Shown piece by piece: positions 7,571 to 12,153 of a DNA stretch of 12,153 nt. The DNA lies in the NCBI GenBank assembly GCA_915070155.1, contig CAJZFK010000013.1, positions 1 through 12,153 of the forward strand, read 5' to 3'. The notes under the pieces were generated by a model that saw only the letters and a program-made list of their open reading frames with translations, made no database searches and was not told where the DNA came from. Position numbers and translations under genes: made by a program. Positions within the stretch are counted from its first letter, which is position 1; each line of letters starts with the position of its first letter. This stretch comes from an uncultured Candidatus Saccharibacteria bacterium (lineage in GTDB: Bacteria > Patescibacteriota > Saccharimonadia > Saccharimonadales > Saccharimonadaceae).

Positions 7571-8025
7571 TCCAATTCTTTTCGCCAAAGAGATAAACAT
7601 TTCTTAGTGGATGGCGATATTTGATCAAATCCAATTCTCTGATAAAATTCTTCAGCGGATTTCAAGGAATACAATTTGACGGCACGCGCGTCTGGATATT
7701 CACCAGCCAAAGCTTCAATAGCCGCTCGCCCAATTCCTCGCTTGCGCATAGCTTCCCTAACAAAAAGATCTTCTATAGTAATCTCGCCGTCACCATTAGA
7801 GCATACAGTCATAAGCCCAGATGACAACTCTTCACCAGAAGTATCAATAGCAAAAACGTCGCTACCGTAGTAATTATTCATACCTTTTAAATATTCTATT
7901 AAATCCTTTTTCGCACCATCCGGAAACTCACAGCCCAAAACAGACTCCGAATGAGCTATAGCCGCCCGTTCCAAGGCCTCATCATCATTCACCGACAATT
8001 TAGTAAGACATACTTCAGATTTCAT
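7567..8025 (-). CDS. GNAT-family N-acetyltransferase
   Basis: 152 aa, the usual size of a single GNAT domain. Such enzymes transfer an acetyl group from acetyl-CoA to an amine; the substrate is not predictable. The acetyl-CoA-binding motif A is clear: strand ITIEDLFV followed by RKRGIG at 94-99 (R/QxxGxG pattern) and helix RAAIEALAGEY. Motif B follows as SAEEFYQRIGFDQ at 123-135. No signal peptide, so cytosolic. The ATG at 8025 has no SD; it lies 6 nt after a -10 box and the mRNA is probably leaderless. An ATG at 8033 is in another frame and stops after three codons. Confidence 0.85.
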   Translation of the reverse strand: MKSEVCLTKLSVNDDEALERAAIAHSESVLGCEFPDGAKKDLIEYLKGMNNYYGSDVFAIDTSGEELSSGLMTVCSNGDGEITIEDLFVREAMRKRGIGRAAIEALAGEYPDARAVKLYSLKSAEEFYQRIGFDQISPSTKKCLSLWRKELD

Positions 8026-8031
8026 TCTACC

Positions 8032-8059
8032 ATTTTATCATAAAAACGTATTTTGTCAA
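8032..8059 (-). promoter_or_regulatory. Promoter of the acetyltransferase gene, leaderless geometry
   Basis: Minus strand: TTGACA (8059-8054), 16-bp spacer, TAAAAT (8037-8032), then GGTAGA and ATG. The predicted transcription start falls at or one base before the start codon. The promoter fills the gap between the nuclease stop (8062) and the acetyltransferase start. Confidence 0.65.
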
Positions 8060-8061
8060 TA

Positions 8062-8751
8062 TTATACTTCCACACATTTTTCCAGGATTCCCGACATCGC
8101 GCTTTTTTCCGCCTCTGTAACCCACAAGTGATATTTTCGTTTCACAGCAATTTGTCGCGCAATATATTGGCACCTAAAAGATTTATTGCTCGGCAGCCAA
8201 GTCGCCGCATCGCCATCACCTTTGGCCTGGTTTGCTGGACCATCAACCGCCAACAGATTTAACGGATCGTTCGCCAATTTCTCTCGCTCTTCTGGAGAAA
8301 TTTGCTGCGCGCCCTTTTGCCAAGCATCGCTCAAAGCCACGACGTGATCAATCTGAACCTTAGAACTAGTTTTTTCGCCGCGCTGAAATTGGATTGTTTG
8401 ACCAGTGTACGGATCATTCAGCACACCCGACAAAACTCGACATTTTTCATCAATTTTCTCATCCGTCAAATCTCGCGCCAGAATCACTTCCCGCACAGAG
8501 CAGCCGTTAATTTTGCCCCAGCCGTTGCCGAATTGCTTTCTGGAATAGCCAGTCTTTGGCGCACGTCCTTTAACTTCTATCTTTTCCAATTCCGATTTGG
8601 CGTTCGAAGCACCAAATAATTCTCGTTGCGTTGAAGTTTGAATTGTCTGAGGTTCGGGTTGCGAAATTCGCGAAGCCCAAACCGCCACGCCGACTATCAA
8701 AATCACCAGTGCAATCACCACTTGCCGACGTCGTATTTTATTCACCCTCAT
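8062..8751 (-). CDS. Membrane-anchored HNH nuclease (DUF1524 / GmrSD C-terminal type)
   Basis: 229 aa. A basic N-terminus and a hydrophobic helix at about 10-26 anchor the protein with its body outside the membrane. After a 40-residue linker comes a domain with the DUF1524-type HNH signatures: YSRKQFGNGWG, ARDL, VLSGVLNDPYTG, catalytic QIDHVVALSDAW (D135, H136), ANDPLNLLAVDGPANQAKGD (N161, N174, K177) and ATWLPSNKSFRCQY. Four Cys (84, 104, 194, 226) could form disulfides, fitting an exported enzyme. Likely role: degrading external DNA or RNA, for nucleotide salvage or around competence; this is inference. It is divergent from the M1 peptidase with 20 bp between starts, has no SD, and lies 6 nt after a shared -10 box. 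Confidence 0.85.
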   Translation of the reverse strand: MRVNKIRRRQVVIALVILIVGVAVWASRISQPEPQTIQTSTQRELFGASNAKSELEKIEVKGRAPKTGYSRKQFGNGWGKINGCSVREVILARDLTDEKIDEKCRVLSGVLNDPYTGQTIQFQRGEKTSSKVQIDHVVALSDAWQKGAQQISPEEREKLANDPLNLLAVDGPANQAKGDGDAATWLPSNKSFRCQYIARQIAVKRKYHLWVTEAEKSAMSGILEKCVEV

Positions 8752-8757
8752 GACTGT

Positions 8758-8765
8758 ATTATAAT
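8758..8765. promoter_or_regulatory. Palindromic bidirectional -10 box between two leaderless genes
   Basis: ATTATAAT is its own reverse complement and gives a perfect TATAAT on both strands: 8760-8765 (+) and 8763-8758 (-). Six bases (TAAACT) separate it from the M1 ATG at 8772, and six (ACAGTC) from the nuclease ATG at 8751. The -35 hexamers at 17-bp spacing would be TTTATT (8737-8742, +) and TGGAAC (8786-8781, -), each 3 of 6 and each inside the opposite coding region. No SD exists on either side. Confidence 0.7.
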
Positions 8766-8771
8766 TAAACT

Positions 8772-11285
8772 ATGACTAAAGTTCCACGCTTACTTGACAC
8801 ATTCACACCAAATCATTACAACCTAACTCTCGATTTAACACGCGCCGAGGAAAAAGAATTTTCTGGCACAGTTATCATTTCTGGCGATTCCACCAGCGAA
8901 TCAATTTTGCTACATTCCAAAGGCTTAACAATTCAATCAGCCACAATCGACAATCAGCCCGCCGACGTTTCATTTAGTGAGTTTGACGAATTGAGATTAT
9001 CTCAGCTGAACCTTAAAGACGGAAATCACACAATTCACATCATTTTTTCCGGAACCATCACCGACGCCATGCACGGTTTATATCCTTGCTATTTCACTCA
9101 CGACGGCGTTAAAAAACAGCTTTTTGCGACTCAATTTGAATCGCATCACGCCCGCGAAGTTTTTCCTTGCGTTGACGAGCCAGCCGCCAAAGCCGAATAT
9201 GACTTGACGCTAATAACTCGCCCAGGGATAACGATTTTGGGAAATATGCCCGTAAAAAGCGAAGAAGAAAATGGCGATTCTCTCACGACGACATTTGAGA
9301 AAACTCCACGAATGAGCAGTTATCTTCTGGCTTTCGTCATCGGTGAATTGCACAAAAAAACCGCCCGCACCAAATCTGGCGTCGAGGTTAACATCTGGGC
9401 AACGCCAGCTCAGAATGAAAATACATTAGATTTTGCGTTAGATATAGCCACTCGTTCAATTGATTTTTATGATGAATATTTCGGCGTCAAATATCCACTA
9501 CCAAAATCCGATCACGTCGCCCTTCCTGACTTTTCGTCTGGCGCCATGGAAAACTGGGGCTTAATCACTTACCGCGAAAGTTGTTTACTGGCAGACCCTG
9601 AATTGACGTCGGAATCATCCAGACGATTTATCGCGACTGTAATTGCGCACGAACTTAGCCATCAATGGTTCGGCAATTTGGTTACCATGCAGTGGTGGAA
9701 CGACTTATGGCTCAACGAAAGCTTCGCCAATATGATGGAATACGTGGCGATTGATGCATTACACCCCGAATGGCGCATGTGGGAAGATTTTGCCACGAAT
9801 GAAGTAACGGCCGCACTTAGAAGAGACAGTTTGGACGGCGTTCAATCCGTTCAAGCCGACGTCAATCATCCAGACGAAATCAGCACTTTGTTCGACCCAG
9901 CAATCGTTTACGCCAAGGGCGGGCGGCTGCTTGTTATGGTCAGAAAACTTATTGGTGAAGAGGCATTTCGCGCTGGACTTAAATCATATTTTGAAAAATT
10001 CGCGTATAAAAATACCGTCGGAAATGACTTATGGCAAGAATTGGAATTAGCGAGCGGTCAGCCAATTGTCAATCTAATGAACGCTTGGATTTCCCAACCT
10101 GGCCTTCCTGTCGTATCAGTTTCAAACAGTCACAACACGGCAATTTTAAGTCAGGAACGATTCTTCATCGGCGAACACCAACCGTCCGACGCATTATGGC
10201 CGATTCCATTATTCGCAAACCAGCCACTTGACGTAAAAATCTTGGATCAAAAAGAAACCACCGTTTCTATTGAAAAGCCATTGCAATTAAACTGCAGCTT
10301 AAGCGCCCACTTCATCACCAAATATGACGAATCCACTCGCGAATATTTATTGAAGAACATTACAGAGTTGCCAACTTTGGATAAGATTTGTATCTTACAG
10401 GACGCGACAATACTCGCCCGCGCTGGATTTGAAAATTCGGCGTCACTACTTCCATTGGCATTGTCGCTAAAAACCGAAACCAACGAAAAAGTCTTCGGTA
10501 TGGCGGCTGGCGCCTTGACGGAACTGCGAAAATTCGTAGACGATAATGACGCCGCCAGAGATTCATTAAAGCGAATTTCTGGAGAATTTGCGCGCGCCAC
10601 ATTCGAAGAGCTTGGCTGGGATGAAAAAGACGGAGAATCGGACGACGACCGCGAGCGGCGCACCACGGCTTTGAGTTTGATGATGTATAGCGAAGATAAA
10701 GAAGTTTTGAACGAGGCAAAAACGCGTTTTGACAATAATAAATTGGAAGACTTACCGACAGAAATTCGAGCTTTAATTATCAGCGCAAACGTAAGACATT
10801 TCGAGACGCCAGAGATGATTGAAAATCTCTTTGCCGCATATAAAAACACGCCGTCAAATGACCTGCAGAATGATATTGCAATTGGACTAACTTCCACCAA
10901 AAACCCTGAAACAGCAGAAAAAATTCTTGCCAACATTAAAGATTCCAATATTATCCGCCCGCAAGACGCCAGCCGTTGGTTTGTGTATTTGATTCGGATG
11001 CGGGAAAATCGCCAGATTGCTTGGAATTGGCTAAAGGAGAACTGGGCATGGGTCGAAGAGAAATTTGGCGAAGATAAAAGTTACGACGATTTCATTCGCT
11101 ATGCCGCCACAGCCCTACTGACAACCGACGAACTTGACGATTTCCGACAATTCTTTGAGCCGATGATGGATATTCCAGCCCTCACCAGAACGATAAAATT
11201 AGGAATTACCGAAATATCCGCGCGAGTTGAGTTGATTGAGCGAGATAAGGCGGACGTGCTCTCTGCTTTGCAAACAACACTGTGA
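8772..11285 (+). CDS. M1-family zinc aminopeptidase
   Basis: 837 aa, typical for M1 enzymes with an ERAP1-like C-terminal domain, close to aminopeptidase N and tricorn-interacting factor types. It releases N-terminal residues from peptides. Visible catalytic parts: exopeptidase motif GAMEN (257-261), zinc motif HELSH (293-297) with third ligand E316 in NESFAN 18 residues on, and the transition-state Tyr at 380 (VYAKGG; many relatives have KGA). Domains: N-terminal beta domain (about 1-195), thermolysin-like catalytic domain (about 200-440), small beta domain, then an alpha-helical C-terminal domain (about 520-837). No signal peptide, so cytosolic peptide salvage is likely. No SD; the ATG is 6 nt after TATAAT. 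The first residues MTKVPRLLDTFTPNHYNLTLDL match the family start, so this start is secure. Ends in TGA with no clear terminator. Confidence 0.96.
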   Translation: MTKVPRLLDTFTPNHYNLTLDLTRAEEKEFSGTVIISGDSTSESILLHSKGLTIQSATIDNQPADVSFSEFDELRLSQLNLKDGNHTIHIIFSGTITDAMHGLYPCYFTHDGVKKQLFATQFESHHAREVFPCVDEPAAKAEYDLTLITRPGITILGNMPVKSEEENGDSLTTTFEKTPRMSSYLLAFVIGELHKKTARTKSGVEVNIWATPAQNENTLDFALDIATRSIDFYDEYFGVKYPLPKSDHVALPDFSSGAMENWGLITYRESCLLADPELTSESSRRFIATVIAHELSHQWFGNLVTMQWWNDLWLNESFANMMEYVAIDALHPEWRMWEDFATNEVTAALRRDSLDGVQSVQADVNHPDEISTLFDPAIVYAKGGRLLVMVRKLIGEEAFRAGLKSYFEKFAYKNTVGNDLWQELELASGQPIVNLMNAWISQPGLPVVSVSNSHNTAILSQERFFIGEHQPSDALWPIPLFANQPLDVKILDQKETTVSIEKPLQLNCSLSAHFITKYDESTREYLLKNITELPTLDKICILQDATILARAGFENSASLLPLALSLKTETNEKVFGMAAGALTELRKFVDDNDAARDSLKRISGEFARATFEELGWDEKDGESDDDRERRTTALSLMMYSEDKEVLNEAKTRFDNNKLEDLPTEIRALIISANVRHFETPEMIENLFAAYKNTPSNDLQNDIAIGLTSTKNPETAEKILANIKDSNIIRPQDASRWFVYLIRMRENRQIAWNWLKENWAWVEEKFGEDKSYDDFIRYAATALLTTDELDDFRQFFEPMMDIPALTRTIKLGITEISARVELIERDKADVLSALQTTL

Positions 11286-11302
11286 TATATTATGCCACAT
11301 TT

Positions 11303-11330
11303 TTGACAAAATCTATTGACATTTTATACT
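11303..11330 (+). promoter_or_regulatory. Upstream promoter of the accessory segment
   Basis: TTGACA (11303-11308), 16-bp spacer, TATACT (11325-11330). It lies 18 bp after the M1 stop and interleaves with a second promoter 13 bp downstream. Confidence 0.6.
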
Positions 11331-11344
11331 ATTAGTGATATATA
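11316..11344 (+). promoter_or_regulatory. Downstream, extended -10 promoter of the accessory segment
   Basis: TTGACA (11316-11321), 17-bp spacer ending in TGA, then TATATA (11339-11344), giving an extended -10 (TGn directly upstream). The expected start is near 11351, about 205 nt before the small gene at 11558, leaving a long structured leader. Confidence 0.65.
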
Positions 11345-11362
11345 TATATTAGCTTTTGTTGA

Positions 11363-11382
11363 CGGAACAAATGTTTTGTCCG
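11363..11382. repeat. 20-bp imperfect palindrome downstream of the tandem promoters
   Basis: CGGAACAAAT and GTTTTGTCCG are inverted copies apart from the central pair and two internal mismatched positions. An outer GCTTT (11352-11356) and AAAGC (11383-11387) could extend it as an RNA stem. It falls about 12-30 bases after the predicted start, so it could be an operator or a 5' hairpin. GAAC-N4-GTTT (11365-11376) is one base from the Gram-positive LexA box GAAC-N4-GTTC, which is only suggestive. Confidence 0.4.
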
Positions 11383-11413
11383 AAAGCGCACTTTGACAAG
11401 CAGTTGAGAATAA

Positions 11414-11480
11414 AGCAAGGTGAGATTTTATGGCGTTATTTTAGCGGAAGCAAAATAGTGTCGTGAAACCTCATCTTGCT
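11414..11480 (+). ncRNA. Long near-perfect RNA hairpin, family unknown
   Basis: AGCAAGGTGAG (11414-11424) pairs with CTCATCTTGCT (11470-11480). After one A/C mismatch, 11426-11442 pair with 11452-11468 over 17 bp; then comes an A bulge at 11443 and a GC/GC pair closed by the GNRA-type loop GGAA (11446-11449). About 30 bp are paired. Six pairs are G-U on the + strand and would be A-C mismatches in the opposite RNA, so the fold is specific to the + strand transcript. No riboswitch or known ncRNA recognised. It may be a leader element of the small gene, an RNase III substrate, or the relic of a small inverted-repeat element. Confidence 0.6.
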
Positions 11481-11483
11481 CAA

Positions 11484-11537
11484 GCGCCATCCGGGCGCCA
11501 GGGCAGTGTTTTTATAAAACACGGACAATTCCGTCCG
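11484..11537 (+). other. Three short hairpins in the leader of the small gene
   Basis: GCGCC (11484-11488) pairs with GGCGC (11494-11498). GTGTTTT (11506-11512) pairs with AAAACAC (11516-11522), a perfect 7-bp stem. CGGAC (11522-11526) pairs with GTCCG (11533-11537), or ACGGA (11521-11525) with TCCGT (11530-11534), which would be alternative folds. TCCGGGCG occurs twice (11490-11497, 11534-11541). None is followed by a U-tract, so these are leader structures, not terminators. Confidence 0.45.
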
Positions 11538-11557
11538 GGCGAGGAGAGAGTGGTAAA

Positions 11558-11956
11558 ATGCGATACAACTACAAGAAAATGTCGGAAGGGAAGATCTTTG
11601 TGATTCTTCTCATCATTGTTTTCGGAGCTGCTTTTGGGTTCCGCGCCTGTGCCACCTCGGTGGCGCAAGGGAACCAGCATACGGAGATCGTCACTGTGTG
11701 CGGCAAGGAGTCCGTACAGAAAGGAAGAGATGGACACGAGTATCGTGTCTATACTTCGGGCCAAACGTATACAGTGGAAGACTACTACGGCAGTCAGGGG
11801 TCGCGCTTTGATAGCGCGGACCTGTACGGCCGTATCAAGGTTGGTGAGACCTACATCATCAAGTCCTATGGGTACAGAGTGCCCTGGGCCTCAACCTTCT
11901 GGAACATCCAGAGTGTCACACCAACCACACAAATGCCCACCGGCACGTGCGGCTAA
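11558..11956 (+). CDS. Small membrane-anchored protein of a phage-associated type (DUF1523-like, tentative)
   Basis: 132 aa. A short basic N-terminus, one hydrophobic helix at about 12-29, then an extracytoplasmic beta-rich domain. The pattern TVCGKESV, EYRVYTSGQTYTVED, SADLYGRIKVGETYIIKSYGYRVP and STFWNI resembles small proteins often found in actinobacterial phages and prophages (YRVYT, D/S-xDxYGRI-x(1-2)-G, GxRxPxxSxxxNI); this is from memory and the DUF number is tentative. Function unknown. C31 follows the helix but the context FRAC is not a good lipobox. The SD is AGGAG (11542-11546), 11 nt before the ATG; M8 has no SD. Codon use is unlike the neighbours, suggesting transfer. Two promoters and a structured leader lie upstream and a hammerhead ribozyme lies 71 nt downstream of the stop. 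Confidence 0.75.
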   Translation: MRYNYKKMSEGKIFVILLIIVFGAAFGFRACATSVAQGNQHTEIVTVCGKESVQKGRDGHEYRVYTSGQTYTVEDYYGSQGSRFDSADLYGRIKVGETYIIKSYGYRVPWASTFWNIQSVTPTTQMPTGTCG

Positions 11957-12009
11957 CGCCGCCGGACTGGCAAGCCGCCGAGAATTCTTGGCGGTTCTCT
12001 CTGCCGCAC
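11947..12009 (+). terminator. Structured 3' region with terminator-like hairpin after the small gene
   Basis: GCGGC (11949-11953) pairs with GCCGC (11958-11962), placing the TAA stop codon in the loop. A second hairpin pairs 11973-11982 with 11987-11996 (10 bp, two G-U, loop AATT) and is followed by the pyrimidine run CTCTCT, a weak U-tract. GTGCGGC (11947-11953) can alternatively pair perfectly with GCCGCAC (12003-12009), enclosing the second hairpin. Partial termination before the ribozyme is possible. Confidence 0.45.
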
Positions 12010-12027
12010 ATATTCTCCTGCTTGTCA

Positions 12028-12082
12028 GTTCGCTCCATAGATGCGTGTCTATGCTGATGAGTCGAAAACGACGAAAGCGAAC
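12028..12082 (+). ncRNA. Hammerhead self-cleaving ribozyme, type III
   Basis: Every core position of the hammerhead is present in order. Stem III 5' strand GTTCGC (12028-12033); cleavage triplet CUC ending at C12035; stem I CATAGA (12036-12041), loop TGCGTG, TCTATG (12048-12053); core CTGATGA (12054-12060); stem II GTCG, loop AAAA, CGAC (12061-12072); core GAAA (12073-12076); stem III 3' strand GCGAAC (12077-12082). Stems I (6 bp), II (4 bp) and III (6 bp plus the conserved A15.1-U16.1 pair) are fully Watson-Crick. Stems I and II are closed by loops and stem III is open, which defines type III. Predicted cleavage is after C12035. It would cut the 3' end of a transcript coming from the small gene. 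Hammerheads are known in bacterial and phage DNA; here it adjoins a phage-like gene. Confidence 0.93.
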
Positions 12083-12085
12083 AAT

Positions 12086-12153
12086 TTATTCCAACACTAC
12101 ACACTCTTCAACTACGGGCGGATTTCCATCAACAGAAATTGCCAGCATTTGCA
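12086..12153 (-). CDS. C-terminal end of an unknown protein entering from the right edge
   Basis: Read on the minus strand from the window edge, one frame stays open and gives MLAISVDGNPPVVEECVVLE before TAA at 12088-12086. The residues look like a natural C-terminus and the codons (GAA, GTT, AAT, ATT) fit the chromosomal genes rather than the accessory segment. Only 21 full codons are visible, so the call is tentative and no family is recognised. Its stop lies 3 bp from the 3' edge of the ribozyme. Confidence 0.45.
   Translation of the reverse strand, partial: QMLAISVDGNPPVVEECVVLE

Larger units (their letters stand above)
11286..12085 (+). other. Accessory-looking segment between two convergent gene ends
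   Basis: This 800-bp stretch separates the M1 stop from the stop of a probable minus-strand gene. From about 11400 it is visibly richer in G and C, and its gene uses C/G-ending codons (ATC, TAC, AAG, CTC, GGG), unlike the A/T-ending codons of its neighbours. It contains tandem promoters, several RNA hairpins, one phage-like small gene and a hammerhead ribozyme, all on the + strand. I see no integrase, transposase, att site or clear flanking direct repeat, so insertion is inferred from composition and content only. Confidence 0.5.

Noticed and set aside
10247..10948. 233-codon open frame on the minus strand inside the M1 gene
   Set aside because: It is antisense to a well-supported coding region, has no promoter or SD, and its Ser-rich translation has no recognisable domain.
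11391..11421. A third promoter starting with TTGACA at 11393-11398
   Set aside because: No acceptable -10 hexamer lies 15-19 bp downstream; the sequence at that distance is CAAGGT.
11414..11541. A known riboswitch, a tmRNA piece or a group II intron domain in the small-gene leader
   Set aside because: I looked for c-di-GMP, TPP, cobalamin, fluoride and preQ1 signatures, tmRNA end sequences and intron domain V, and none fits. The structure is reported as unassigned.
11480..11764. 94-codon minus-strand open frame across the leader and start of the small gene
   Set aside because: It runs antisense to the supported membrane protein and the RNA hairpins and has no SD or recognisable domain.
11286..12027. 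A second hammerhead core upstream, as needed for excision of a circular RNA
   Set aside because: No other CTGANGA followed by a short stem and GAAA was seen on the + strand of the segment. A second copy could lie outside the window.
11916..12104. 62-codon minus-strand open frame covering the ribozyme
   Set aside because: It overlaps the ribozyme, the terminator-like hairpin and the probable right-edge gene; its His/Arg/Ser-rich translation is not protein-like.
1..12153. tRNA, rRNA, CRISPR array, insertion sequence or integrase
   Set aside because: No cloverleaf with TTCRANY, no regularly spaced repeats and no transposase or recombinase motifs were found on either strand.

Overview
The window looks like a chromosomal stretch from a small-genome, monoderm-type bacterium, most likely Candidatus Saccharibacteria (TM7, Patescibacteria/CPR). 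This is an inference from the gene set (a penicillin-binding protein with a beta-rich tail, a short NusA, a ClpC-RadA-PIN/TRAM cluster, a membrane-anchored DUF1524-type nuclease and a cytosolic M1 aminopeptidase), the compact spacing and the moderate GC. No marker gene (16S rRNA, ribosomal protein) is present to settle it. TGA, TAG and TAA are all used as ordinary stops, so there is no sign of UGA recoding.

Bases 1-695 hold the 3' end of a penicillin-binding protein on the + strand. Its terminator appears to be written inside the convergent gene that follows. Bases 701-7450 hold one tightly packed minus-strand operon, in transcription order nusA, clpC, a membrane-anchored HExxH protein with a coiled-coil tail, radA, and a PIN/TRAM protein. 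The genes are joined by a 40-bp gap, a 17-bp overlap, a one-base TAATG overlap and an 11-bp gap, each with a good Shine-Dalgarno (SD) sequence. A near-consensus promoter (TTGACA-N17-TACAAT) and an intrinsic-terminator-like hairpin stand in front of nusA. Together these genes cover transcription termination/antitermination, protein unfolding, recombination and probable RNA binding or cleavage.

Bases 7567-8751 hold a GNAT acetyltransferase and an envelope-anchored HNH nuclease, both on the minus strand. The M1 aminopeptidase (8772-11285, +) is divergent from the nuclease. The two start codons are only 20 bp apart and share one palindromic -10 box (ATTATAAT), with exactly 6 nt from the box to each ATG. 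All three genes lack an SD sequence and look leaderless.

The last ~800 bases (11286-12085) differ in character. Between the stop of the M1 gene and the stop of a probable convergent minus-strand gene at the right edge lies an accessory-looking segment. It contains two overlapping strong promoters, a near-palindrome, a 67-nt RNA hairpin whose deviations are nearly all G-U wobbles, a small membrane protein resembling a phage-encoded family and with different codon use, and a structured 3' region. It ends in a complete type III hammerhead self-cleaving ribozyme at 12028-12082. That ribozyme is the strongest unusual signal in the window.
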